DNA from: Modicisalibacter sp033446685 | GTDB lineage: Bacteria > Pseudomonadota > Gammaproteobacteria > Pseudomonadales > Halomonadaceae | Reading direction: 5' to 3' | NCBI RefSeq assembly: GCF_033446685.1 | Contig: NZ_JAWQLY010000001.1 | Coordinates: 1-64,000 of the forward strand | DNA: 64,000 nt | Shown here: positions 45,588-54,221 of the stretch, piece after piece | Layout: every line of letters starts with the position of its first letter | Numbering within the stretch: the first letter of the stretch is position 1 | Notes under the pieces: generated by a model | What the model saw: only the letters and a program-made list of their open reading frames with translations | Told to the model about the DNA's origin: nothing | Database searches by the model: none | Position numbers and translations under genes: made by a program

Positions 45588-46763
45588 TCAATGGATCAGT
45601 TCGCGGGTGGCCGATTCCAGCCCTTGCAGGGTCAGGGGATACATGCGATCGCCGATCAGCTGACGAATCAGGCGGGTCGAGTGGGTTCTCTCCCAGCTCG
45701 CCGCCGGCATGGGATTGAGCCAGGCCAGGCGCTCGAACTTGGCCGCCAGGCGTTGCAGCCAGACGCCGCCGGGCTCGTCGTTGAAGTGCTCGACGCTGCC
45801 GCCGGGATGGCTGATTTCATAGGGCGACATGGCGGCGTCGCCGACGATGATCAGCTTGTAGTCATTGCCGAAGGTGCGCAGCATCTCGAACGTGGAAAGG
45901 CGCTGGTGGCGACGGCGATTGTCGCGCCACAGCCCTTCATAGATGCAGTTGTGGAAATAAAAGTGCTCGAGGTGCTTGAACTCGCTGCGACACGCCGAGA
46001 ACAGCTCCTCGCAGGTATGCACGTGGTCGTCCATCGAGCCGCCGACATCGAGCAGCAGCAATACCTTTACGGCGTTGTGACGCTCGGGCCGCGTCCTGAC
46101 GTTGAGCAGGCCGGCATCGCGGGCGGTGGCGTCGATGGTCGCGTCGATATCGAACTCCTCGCCGGCGCCGCTGCGCGCGAAATGGCGCAGCCGGCGCAGC
46201 GCCAGCTTGATGTTGCGGGTGCCCAGCTCGCGGCTGTCGTCGTAATCGCGGAAGCGACGCTCGTCCCAGACCTTGACCGCGCGGCGCTGGCGCGAGCCAT
46301 CCTGACCGATGCGCATGCCCTCGGGGTTGTAGCCGTAGGCGCCGAAGGGGCTGGTACCGCCGGTACCTATCCACTTGTTGCCGCCGGCATGGCGCTCGCG
46401 CTGTTCGGCGTAGCGCTGCTTGAAGGTCTCGATCAGCTGCTCGAGGCCGCCGAGCGACTCGATCCGGGCCTTCTCCTCGGCGGACAGCGAGCGCTCGAAC
46501 TCGCGGCGCAGCCAGTCGTCGGGGATCAGCGCGTCGATCGCCGCGTCGAGGTTGTCGATGCCCTCGAACCAGGCGGCGAAGGCGCGATCGAAGCGATCGT
46601 AGTAGCGCTCGTCCTTGACCAGGGTCAGCCGGGCGAGGCGATAGAAGGCCTCGCTGTCGGCGAACACCACGCCGCGTTCGACGCCGGCATGCAGGTCGAG
46701 CAGCTCGCGCAGAGTGACCGGCACGCCATGGCGGCGCAGCGTTTCGAACAGGCCCAGGAACAT
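45588..46763 (-). CDS. VWA domain protein, CoxE-like
   Basis: The 391-residue protein fits the CoxE-like VWA family. It has a helical N-terminus and a C-terminal von Willebrand A fold with the metal site VLLLLDVGGSMDDHVH (DxGGS in place of the usual DxSxS). It pairs with the MoxR ATPase 3 bp upstream. Such pairs are thought to be chaperones that mature or remodel protein complexes; the client is unknown and no cox or metal-cofactor gene is near. Its end is next to the LexA region of the SatD operon. Confidence 0.87.
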   Translation of the reverse strand: MFLGLFETLRRHGVPVTLRELLDLHAGVERGVVFADSEAFYRLARLTLVKDERYYDRFDRAFAAWFEGIDNLDAAIDALIPDDWLRREFERSLSAEEKARIESLGGLEQLIETFKQRYAEQRERHAGGNKWIGTGGTSPFGAYGYNPEGMRIGQDGSRQRRAVKVWDERRFRDYDDSRELGTRNIKLALRRLRHFARSGAGEEFDIDATIDATARDAGLLNVRTRPERHNAVKVLLLLDVGGSMDDHVHTCEELFSACRSEFKHLEHFYFHNCIYEGLWRDNRRRHQRLSTFEMLRTFGNDYKLIIVGDAAMSPYEISHPGGSVEHFNDEPGGVWLQRLAAKFERLAWLNPMPAASWERTHSTRLIRQLIGDRMYPLTLQGLESATRELIH

Positions 46764-46766
46764 GCG

Positions 46767-47621
46767 CTAGCGCCTCGCCGACTGTTGGCGGCGGACCATG
46801 AACGCCAGGCGCTCGAGCAGGCCGGTGTCCTGTTCGTTCTTGATGAGCGCGCCGGCCAGCGGCGGCAGCGCCTTGGCCGGATCGCGGTCATACAGTGCCT
46901 CGCGGGCGAGTTCGTCTGCCATCAGCAGCTTGAGCCAGTCGACCAGCTCCGAGGTCGAGGGTTTCTTCTTGATGCCCGGGACGTCGCGAATATCGAAGAA
47001 CACGTCCAGCGCCTGGGCGACCAGCCGCGACTCGATGTCGGGAAAGTGCACGGCGACGATCTGCTGCAGGGTCTCGCGGTCGGGGAAGTCGATGTAGTGG
47101 AAGAAGCAGCGCCGCAGGAAGGCGTCGGGCAGTTCCTTCTCGTTGTTCGAGGTGATGACGATGATCGGCCGGTGCCGCGCCCGCACGGTGCGGTCGATTT
47201 CGTAGACGTAGAACTCCATGCGATCGAGTTCCTGCAACAGGTCGTTGGGAAACTCGATATCCGCCTTGTCGATCTCGTCGATCAGCAGCACGGCGCGCTC
47301 ATCGGACTCGAAGGCCTCCCACAGCTTGCCGGGCTTGATGTAGTTGCCAACCTCATTGACGCCCTCGATCCCCAGCTGCGAGTCGCGCAGCCGGCTGACC
47401 GCATCGTACTCGTAGAGGCCCTGCTGGGCCTTGGTGGTGGACTTGATGTGCCAGGTGATCAGCCGGCTGCCCAGCGCGCTGGCCAGTTCCTCGGCGAGCA
47501 GGGTCTTGCCGGTACCGGGCTCGCCCTTGATCAACAGGGGCCGTTCGAGCGCGACGGCGGCGTCCACCGCCAGGCGCAGGGCGTCGCTGGCGACGTAGGT
47601 GTCGGTGCCTTGGAAAGCCAT
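46767..47621 (-). CDS. MoxR-family AAA+ ATPase
   Basis: The 284 residues show Walker A GEPGTGKT at 33-40, Walker B LLIDEIDKAD, and sensor sequence IIVITSNNEKELPDAFLRRCFFHY, all typical of MoxR. I set the start at 47621; a longer frame adds sequence antisense to the cyclase gene end. MoxR and the downstream CoxE-like VWA protein, 3 bp apart, should form one chaperone complex. Confidence 0.91.
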   Translation of the reverse strand: MAFQGTDTYVASDALRLAVDAAVALERPLLIKGEPGTGKTLLAEELASALGSRLITWHIKSTTKAQQGLYEYDAVSRLRDSQLGIEGVNEVGNYIKPGKLWEAFESDERAVLLIDEIDKADIEFPNDLLQELDRMEFYVYEIDRTVRARHRPIIVITSNNEKELPDAFLRRCFFHYIDFPDRETLQQIVAVHFPDIESRLVAQALDVFFDIRDVPGIKKKPSTSELVDWLKLLMADELAREALYDRDPAKALPPLAGALIKNEQDTGLLERLAFMVRRQQSARR

Positions 47622-47694
47622 GAAGGTCTCGTTCCTGAATGTGATCAAACGAGTGTACGAACGGCGATCAATGGCGGCAACCGCGCGATTGGAG

Positions 47695-48621
47695 TCAGGT
47701 CTCGGAGGTGGTTTCCAGCGTTTCGGCACAACGTTCGTCGACCAGGCTACTGACAGTGCGGTTGCGACCTTCTGCCTTGCACTGGTAAAGCGCGGCATCG
47801 GCGCAGGTCAGCAGACTGTCGAGATCGATCGGCGTCCCCGGTGCGGCAGTGGCCACGCCGATACTGACGGTGACCACTTCGGCGGTGGGTGAGGTTTCAT
47901 GGGGAACGCCGACGGCCTGGAGCATGCTGAGCATGGCCTCGGCCAGCCGGGTGGCCTCGCTGAGGTCGACGTCGAGCAATACCACCAGGAACTCTTCGCC
48001 GCCGAGACGGACCACGATGTCCGTTTCGCGGCGGAAGATATCGCGCAGCACGTTGGCGATCTCGAGCAGGCAGTCATCGCCGGCCGGGTGTCCGTAGTGA
48101 TCGTTGTACAGCTTGAAATGATCGACATCGATCATCAGCGCGGACAGCGGCGACATGCGCCGGCGGCTCAACGGCAGGGCGATTTCCAGGCGCTGCTCGA
48201 GCAGGCGACGATTGCCGAGTCCGGTCAGCGGGTCGTTGAGGGTCTGCTCGAGCAGTTGCTGATTCTTCTCGCGCAGGCTGAGCAGCAGCTTCTCGATCTC
48301 GCGCGTCAGATAGGCGATGTCGTCGTGGCGTTCGAGCAGCGAGGCGGGCGGGGCGATGGGCTCGCCGTCATGCTGGTCCTTGACGTAGTCGACGAGGCGA
48401 TGAAGCGGCTGGATGTACTGGCGGCTAATCAGTACGCCGGCAATTAGTATGAAGCTCAGCAATAGGATCGCCAGCAGCGCGATGCGATTCTCGGTAATGG
48501 CAGCGCCGAGTTGCAGCGAGTCCGCTCGGGCGAGCAGCCACAAGGCCGCGCCGACGATGACGAACAAGCCGCTGAACGTGGACAACAGGCGCAGCAGGGT
48601 ACTGTGTCGAAGCAATCGCAT
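47695..48621 (-). CDS. membrane-bound diguanylate cyclase (GGDEF)
   Basis: The 308-residue protein has two transmembrane segments near the N-terminus (about 8-32 and 45-68), a HAMP-like linker, and a C-terminal GGDEF domain with the active motif VRLGGEEF. The inhibitory site RETD lies five residues upstream, so product inhibition is expected. It should make c-di-GMP at the inner membrane. Start at 48621; longer reading adds unlikely sequence. Confidence 0.88.
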   Translation of the reverse strand: MRLLRHSTLLRLLSTFSGLFVIVGAALWLLARADSLQLGAAITENRIALLAILLLSFILIAGVLISRQYIQPLHRLVDYVKDQHDGEPIAPPASLLERHDDIAYLTREIEKLLLSLREKNQQLLEQTLNDPLTGLGNRRLLEQRLEIALPLSRRRMSPLSALMIDVDHFKLYNDHYGHPAGDDCLLEIANVLRDIFRRETDIVVRLGGEEFLVVLLDVDLSEATRLAEAMLSMLQAVGVPHETSPTAEVVTVSIGVATAAPGTPIDLDSLLTCADAALYQCKAEGRNRTVSSLVDERCAETLETTSET

Positions 48622-48870
48622 GGGCCCGTTTCGCTGGGATAAGCACGCCTTGCGGCAAGCCTGTCGGTGAGTTTCGAGAGCGGATTCGGCGAGCGAATCG
48701 GGGAGGTTTCCGCTACCCGCTGCCTTTCTGCAAGCAAGCGAAGACGGTGCTCGGGTTCCCCAGGCGCTACACGGCCTATCGCCGCCTGGAGCCATTATCT
48801 GCGGAGCATGCCCAAGCGGCTACTTCACTTTACTTAATCGGCAGCGTTGAGAGGAACTTGAATGGGGACA
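48622..48870. other. gap between the diguanylate cyclase gene and the ABC exporter
   Basis: About 250 bp with no credible gene. It should contain the promoter of the minus-strand cyclase gene. Apart from the palindrome at its right edge I see no named site. Confidence 0.4.
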
Positions 48871-48896
48871 CGCTGACCGCCGGCCGGCGGTCAGCG
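48871..48896. repeat. 26-bp perfect palindrome at the end of the ABC exporter gene
   Basis: CGCTGACCGCCGG is followed directly by its reverse complement, giving a 13-bp-arm palindrome with no loop. It includes the stop codon of the minus-strand ABC gene. No T-run follows, so it may be a 3'-end stabiliser, a weak terminator or a protein-binding site. Confidence 0.6.
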
Positions 48897-50663
48897 GTCG
48901 AGGTCGAATTGCAGCCCCGCCAGATGCCGATACAGTGGATTGTCGGCCAGCAGCTCGGCATGACTGCCGGCACCGACCAGGCGTCCGTGGTCGAAGACCA
49001 GCAGGCGATTGGCGGCCACCACTGTGGCGAGCCGGTGGGCGACGACCAGGGTGGTGCGTCCGACCATCAGCCGGTCGAGCGCCTCCTGGACGAGGCGTTC
49101 GCTTTCGGCATCCAGCGCGCTGGTCGCCTCGTCGAGCAGCAGCACCGTGGGATCGCGCAGCAGCGCCCGGGCGATGGCCAGGCGCTGGCGCTGGCCGCCG
49201 GACAACTGGACGCCGCCCGGCCCCAGGTAGCTGTCGAAGCCGACCGGCAGCGCCTCGATGAAGTCCAGCGCATTGGCGTCGCGTGCCGCCTGGCGCACGG
49301 CGTCGTCGCTGGCCTCGGGCATTCCGTAGCGGATGTTGTCGGCGGCGCTGCCGCTGAACAGGATCGGCTCCTGGGCGACCAGGCCGATGGCACCGCGCAG
49401 CTCCACCGGATCGAGCTCGCGCAGGTCGATGCCGTCCAGTGTCAGGCGACCGGCCTGCGGATCGTAGAAGCGCAGCAACAGCTGCAGCAGGGTGCTCTTG
49501 CCGGCGCCCGACGGGCCGACCAGGGCGATGCGCTCGCCGGGGCGGATGAGAAGGTCGAGCTCGTCGAGCGCGGGCGGGCTGGGACGCGAAGGGTAGGCGA
49601 AGCGCAGCCCCTCGGCACGGATCTCGCCGCGCAACGGCCTGGGCAGGGCGCGCGGCGCGGGCGGGGAGTGAATGCGCGGCTTCGCGTCGAGCAGTTCGAG
49701 CAGGCGTTCGGCCGCGCCCGCGGCGCGCTGGATGTCGCCGGCGACCTCGGCGAGCGCCGCGACCGCGCCGGCGGCGAGCACCGCATAGAACACGAACGCC
49801 GACAATTCGCCGGCACTCATCGTGCCGTCGAGTACCGCGTGCCCGCCCTGCCACAGCATCAGGCCCACCGCCGAGAAGATCACCAACATGGCGATGCCGG
49901 TCAGCCAGGCACGCTGGCGGGTCCTGGCTATCGCTACCCGGAATGCCGCCTCGGCGGTGCGCGCGTAGTCGCGGCGATCGATCGGCTCATGGCCGAAAGC
50001 CTGCAGCGTGCGAATGCCCGCCAGGGCCTCGCCGGCGTAACGCCCCAGCTCGGCGACCTGATCCTGACTGTGCCGCGACAGGCGGCGTACCCGGCGCCCG
50101 AACCACAGGATCGGCAACACCGTGGTGGGTATGCCCAGCAGCACCAGTGCACTGAGCCAGGGCTGGGTGATGAGCATCAGCACGATCGCGCCGAGCAGCA
50201 TCAGCAGGTTGCGCAGCGCCACCGACAGCGACGAGCCGAACAGGCTTTGCAGCACGCTGGTGTCGGCGGTCAGCCGCGCCTGGATCTCGCCGGCGCCGCC
50301 GTGCGGGGTGCGGCTGTTCTCGAAGAAGTCGGGCTCCAGCGTCAGCAGGTGATCGAAGACCTGGCGGCGCAGGTCGGCGGCCAGCCGCTCGCCGATCCAG
50401 GTGATCAGGTAGTAGCGTGCCGCCGAGGCGACGGCGAGCAGCGCCACTACGACCAGCAGACCGGCCAGCGCCTGGTTGAGCTGGGTGGCGTCTTCGGCCA
50501 TGAAGCCGCGATCGATCACCAGGCGCAGCCCCTGGCCCATCACCAGCACGCTGGCCGAGGCGATCAGCAGCGCGACGCCGGCCCCGGCCAGGCGCCAGCG
50601 GTAGGGACGTAGCAGCTCCGCTAGGCGAAGCAGGATGCGCGGGTCGGGGCGGGTAGTGGACAT
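48891..50663 (-). CDS. ABC exporter, fused permease and ATPase (ABCB type)
   Basis: The 590-residue half-transporter has six membrane helices in the first 310 residues and a nucleotide-binding domain with Walker A VGPSGAGKST, signature LSGGQRQR and Walker B VLLLDEATSALD. It works as a homodimer or with another half. MsbA-like lipid or drug export is possible; the substrate cannot be told. ATG at 50663. Confidence 0.92.
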   Translation of the reverse strand: MSTTRPDPRILLRLAELLRPYRWRLAGAGVALLIASASVLVMGQGLRLVIDRGFMAEDATQLNQALAGLLVVVALLAVASAARYYLITWIGERLAADLRRQVFDHLLTLEPDFFENSRTPHGGAGEIQARLTADTSVLQSLFGSSLSVALRNLLMLLGAIVLMLITQPWLSALVLLGIPTTVLPILWFGRRVRRLSRHSQDQVAELGRYAGEALAGIRTLQAFGHEPIDRRDYARTAEAAFRVAIARTRQRAWLTGIAMLVIFSAVGLMLWQGGHAVLDGTMSAGELSAFVFYAVLAAGAVAALAEVAGDIQRAAGAAERLLELLDAKPRIHSPPAPRALPRPLRGEIRAEGLRFAYPSRPSPPALDELDLLIRPGERIALVGPSGAGKSTLLQLLLRFYDPQAGRLTLDGIDLRELDPVELRGAIGLVAQEPILFSGSAADNIRYGMPEASDDAVRQAARDANALDFIEALPVGFDSYLGPGGVQLSGGQRQRLAIARALLRDPTVLLLDEATSALDAESERLVQEALDRLMVGRTTLVVAHRLATVVAANRLLVFDHGRLVGAGSHAELLADNPLYRHLAGLQFDLDR

Positions 50664-50754
50664 GGCAACTCATTGCCGCAAAGTCGGTATCGCAGGGGTA
50701 AGCTTGAGGGCTCGGCCTTGAAGAAGCCACCAGCATCGCCGAACGGCTCGCCTG

Positions 50755-51318
50755 TCATGAGTCTCTACGCTGGAACAGGCTCATCCGTTGCATGACGCCA
50801 TCACGGCGAATGCGCCAGTGATAAAGCGCAGCTGAGATGTGGATAAGGGCTAATACCAGAATCGCCCAGCCGACCCGCCCATGCCATTCATACAGGCTTT
50901 CGGACAGGGCCGGATTCTTGGCGATCAACCCCGGCAGCTTGGCCTCGAAAAACTCGACCGGAAAGTCGCCGATGTCGGTGGCCAGCCAGCCGAGTATGGG
51001 CATGATGAACAGCAATAGGTAGAGCAGGGTGTGCACGATGCTGCTGGCGACGCGATTGAAGGTGGGCAGGGGCTCGGCGTAGGCAGGCTTGCCTTTGACC
51101 AGTCGGATGATCAGGCGCAGCGTCATCAAGCCGAGAATCAGCAAACCGAAAGTCTTGTGATATTGATAGAGAAAGTCGATGGCGGTCTTGCCGAAGCGTT
51201 CGACGAGACTTTCGAAACCCAGCCAACCCAGCGTCATGCCGCTAGCCAGCGAGCCTATCACCAGGCCGGCAATCAACCAGTGCAGCAGACGATGAGAATA
51301 TGTGTAGCGTGCGATCAT
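50755..51318 (-). CDS. cytochrome b561
   Basis: The 187-residue inner-membrane protein has four helices and the b561 haem-ligating histidines (HRLLHWLIAGLVIG, YQYHKTFGLLILGL, LYEWHGRVGWAILVLALIHISAALYHW). It should transfer electrons from quinol, perhaps to or from superoxide. The ATG at 51318 follows AAGGTT; a start 30 nt upstream is less likely. Confidence 0.9.
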   Translation of the reverse strand: MIARYTYSHRLLHWLIAGLVIGSLASGMTLGWLGFESLVERFGKTAIDFLYQYHKTFGLLILGLMTLRLIIRLVKGKPAYAEPLPTFNRVASSIVHTLLYLLLFIMPILGWLATDIGDFPVEFFEAKLPGLIAKNPALSESLYEWHGRVGWAILVLALIHISAALYHWRIRRDGVMQRMSLFQRRDS

Positions 51319-51492
51319 GTGCGAACCTTGCCCATCGTACGTCAGCATTGAATCTGCTTCACTACACGCTGCGATGCAAGCGGAGACTGCATCGCTTGTC
51401 CGGTTCATTCGCGCTTGTTGTCAGGGCCGAAGCGCTGCGTATATCTGAGGTGAACTGACAACTTCTTCCATGCGATCTCAGGAGTTGAAACC

Positions 51493-52239
51493 ATGCACGG
51501 AGTTCTATTGGTAACGGGTGGCAGTCGCGGCATCGGCGCGGCGACGGCACGCCTGGGCGCGTCGGCCGGCTATCGGGTATGCATCAATTATCGCTGCAAC
51601 CGGCAGGCCGCGGAGGCGGTCGTCGACGAGATCGCCGCCGCCGCCGGCGAGGCCATCGCCGTGGCCGCCGACGTTGCCGTCGAAGCCGATGTGATGCGCC
51701 TGTTCGAGACCGTGGACCGTGAACTCGGGCCGCTGACGGCGCTGGTCAACAACGCCGGCATCCTCGAGCGTCAGTGCCGCGTCGCCGACATGAGTGCCGA
51801 GCGGTTGATGCGGATTCTGGCCACCAACGTCACTGGCAGTTTTCTGTGTGCCCGCGAGGCGATCCGGCGCATGTCGACCGCCCACGGCGGCCAGGGCGGC
51901 GCCATCGTCAACCTGTCGTCGGTAGCCGCGCGGCTGGGTGCGCCCAACGAATACGTCGATTACGCGGCCACCAAGGGCGCCATCGATACCTTCACGACGG
52001 GGCTGGCCAAGGAGGTCGCCGGCGAGGGCATCCGCGTCAACGCGGTGCGCCCAGGTATCATCTATACCGACATCCACGCCAGCGGCGGCGAGCCCGGGCG
52101 GGTCGAGCGCCTCAAGGACACGGTGCCCATGCAACGTGGCGGGCAATCGGAGGAGGTCGCCCGGGCGATCCTCTGGCTGCTTTCCGAAGAGGCCTCGTAC
52201 ACCGCGGGCAGCTTCATCGACGTGACCGGCGGGCGCTGA
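51493..52239 (+). CDS. short-chain dehydrogenase/reductase, NAD(P)-dependent
   Basis: The 248-residue SDR has the cofactor motif VTGGSRGIG at 7-15, NNAG at 86-89, and the catalytic Ser142/143, Tyr157 and Lys161 (YAATK). The closing TGGR is typical of the glucose dehydrogenase / FabG-like group. The substrate is not clear. GGAGTTGAAACC precedes the ATG. Confidence 0.92.
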   Translation: MHGVLLVTGGSRGIGAATARLGASAGYRVCINYRCNRQAAEAVVDEIAAAAGEAIAVAADVAVEADVMRLFETVDRELGPLTALVNNAGILERQCRVADMSAERLMRILATNVTGSFLCAREAIRRMSTAHGGQGGAIVNLSSVAARLGAPNEYVDYAATKGAIDTFTTGLAKEVAGEGIRVNAVRPGIIYTDIHASGGEPGRVERLKDTVPMQRGGQSEEVARAILWLLSEEASYTAGSFIDVTGGR

Positions 52240-52326
52240 CTGCGACAGGCGTCCCCGCATGGCTGCCCGGCTGCTAGGCTGTCGACATGGCTTTTGTCGA
52301 CAGAGCACTCGAACAAGGAGGTTGCC

Positions 52327-52878
52327 ATGGCTTTCACACTGCTCGATCGGCGCGTCGAGGTCATCACCGGCGACATCACCCGGTTGCAGGTCGATGCTAT
52401 CGTCAACGCCGCCAACCACTCGCTGAAGGGCGGCGGTGGAGTCGACGGGGCGATCCACCGGGCCGCTGGCCCCCAGCTCAAGAACGCCTGTCTGGCGCTG
52501 CGCGAGACGCAGTGGCCCGACGGGCTGCCCGATGGCGAGGTCGCCCTGACCGATGGCTTCGAATTGCCGGCACGCTACGTGATCCACACGGTCGGTCCGG
52601 TCTACGCCAAGACCAAGGACAAGTCGCACCTGCTGGCCAATTGCTACCGCAATGCCCTGGCACTGGCCGCCGAGAAGGCCTGCCGAAGTGTCGCCTTTCC
52701 GGCGATCTCGACCGGCGTCTATGGTTATCCGTTCGACGAGGCGGCGCACATCGTGATCGATACCCTGGGAGAGGCGCTGAGCAGGCATGATTTGCAGGTG
52801 ACGCTGTGCTTCTTCGGCGACCGCGATCGCCAGGCGTTCGAGGCCATCGCCGAGCAGCGCGACGTGGTGGATCGCTGA
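52327..52878 (+). CDS. macrodomain protein, O-acetyl-ADP-ribose deacetylase-like
   Basis: The 183-residue protein matches YmdB-type macrodomains: VITGDITRLQVDAIVNAANHSLKGGGGVDGAIHRAAG binds ADP-ribose, and FPAISTGVYGYP forms the phosphate loop. It should remove acetyl or mono-ADP-ribose groups. AAGGAGG at a proper distance fixes the ATG at 52327 over a frame start 11 codons earlier. Confidence 0.92.
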   Translation: MAFTLLDRRVEVITGDITRLQVDAIVNAANHSLKGGGGVDGAIHRAAGPQLKNACLALRETQWPDGLPDGEVALTDGFELPARYVIHTVGPVYAKTKDKSHLLANCYRNALALAAEKACRSVAFPAISTGVYGYPFDEAAHIVIDTLGEALSRHDLQVTLCFFGDRDRQAFEAIAEQRDVVDR

Positions 52879-52986
52879 ACAGGCCATGAGGCCGGACTGT
52901 TAAATAGCGCCCGATTGTCGAAATCGCTTCGGCTCGCGCGACTATGAAGGCCAATCCGGCGTTCGCCTCCGATAGGAGACCGCATC

Positions 52987-53436
52987 ATGGGCAACACAAT
53001 CCGGCTGCATCGCGTGCTTCGCGCATCCCCCGAGCGGGTCTATCGGGCGTTCCTCGATCCTGAAGCCCAGGTCAAGTGGGCGCCGCCCCATGGGTTCACG
53101 GCAAAGATGCATCACATGGATGTCCGCGAGGGAGGCTCCTACACCATGTCGTTCACGAACTTCACGACCGGCACGAGTCACTCCTTCAGCGGCACCTATC
53201 GGGAACTGGTGCCGAACGAGCGCATCCGCTATACCGACGAATTCGACGATGCGAATCTCCCCGGCACGATGCAGGTCACCGTGACTTTCACGAAGGTATC
53301 GGTGGGGACGGAGCTGAGCATCACGCAGGAGGGCGTGCCCGAGGTCATTCCGGCCGAGGCGTGTTACCTCGGCTGGCAGGAATCCCTTGGCCAGCTGGCG
53401 AACCTGGTGGAGCCGGAGATTCCCGACGAGCTGTAA
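52987..53436 (+). CDS. AHSA1-type SRPBCC protein
   Basis: The 149-residue protein has the AHSA1/START pattern: LHRVLRASPERVYRAFLDPEAQVKWAPPHGF, then GGSYTMSFTN and a C-terminal helix (YLGWQESLGQLANLVEPE). The family binds small hydrophobic molecules or Hsp90-type partners; no role can be assigned here. A TAGGAGA site precedes the ATG. Confidence 0.85.
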   Translation: MGNTIRLHRVLRASPERVYRAFLDPEAQVKWAPPHGFTAKMHHMDVREGGSYTMSFTNFTTGTSHSFSGTYRELVPNERIRYTDEFDDANLPGTMQVTVTFTKVSVGTELSITQEGVPEVIPAEACYLGWQESLGQLANLVEPEIPDEL

Positions 53437-53551
53437 AGGCTACAAACGAAACGGCCGGCGAGCGCGCAAGCATCTCGCCGACCAGTTTCGATGCACCTGT
53501 TGCGATGGGCCTCGTTGCAAGGCACTTGCTGCAAAGGCGCGGTAACCGGGA

Positions 53552-54127
53552 TTAGCCGGTCTGACGCCCGGTGAGCTTGTCGCGGAGCCGGTCGATCATG
53601 CCGACGCCCGGCCCGACGCTCTTGTGAAAGAGCTCGGAATGCGGCGCACTGGGGTGCGGCCGGGTCGGGGCCAAGCTCTTGGCATTTTGCACCTTGTTGC
53701 CCATGTCGATGAGATCGCTGGCGGAAAGATGCGAGCGTAGCTTGGGAAACTGATCCGATTCCTCGTCATCCGCATGGTGATCGAGCAACTTCTTCAGTTC
53801 CCCAATCCGCTCCATGAAAGCCGGATCGGTGGCGTTGGCGTCTTCGATCTGCTTCATCACCTGGACGATTTCATCGTGTTCCTGCCTATCGTGGTCGGCC
53901 TCATCGGCACCGTTCGGCAGTTGCTTCTCCATTACCGGGTAGACGTACATCTCCTCGGCGACGGAGTGGCGCATGACCTCGGCGATCAAGGTGTCCGCCA
54001 GGTCCCGGCGCTGGACGGAATCGGTCGTGCCCTCTATCTGGCCGATCAGGTCCATCATCTCCCGGTGGTCGGTGGTGAGGATCTCGGTGACGTCCGCACC
54101 CTGTCCAACTCCATTGAGTTCGCTCAT
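53552..54127 (-). CDS. hemerythrin-like domain protein
   Basis: The 191-residue protein has the four-helix HHE bundle: DHREMMDLIGQIE, RHSVAEEMYVYPVME, HDRQEHDEIVQVM and LLDHHADDEESDQFPKL carry the His and Glu ligands for a di-iron site. It may sense or carry oxygen or nitric oxide. The C-terminal 50 residues are a proline-rich tail. ATG at 54127; a longer frame start at 54169 is less likely. Confidence 0.87.
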   Translation of the reverse strand: MSELNGVGQGADVTEILTTDHREMMDLIGQIEGTTDSVQRRDLADTLIAEVMRHSVAEEMYVYPVMEKQLPNGADEADHDRQEHDEIVQVMKQIEDANATDPAFMERIGELKKLLDHHADDEESDQFPKLRSHLSASDLIDMGNKVQNAKSLAPTRPHPSAPHSELFHKSVGPGVGMIDRLRDKLTGRQTG

Positions 54128-54221
54128 CAGACTCCTCCATTGAGTCGCTGCTTTATAGCGTGGAACCACTATTTAAAGGTAGCACCACGCTCAAATTCGA
54201 GCCAAGAATGGCAAAATTCCA

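Noticed and set aside
45591..47753. 720-codon plus-strand open frame
   Set aside because: It is antisense to the VWA and MoxR genes, which have clear motifs. High-GC DNA gives long mirror frames, and the translation has no recognisable domain.
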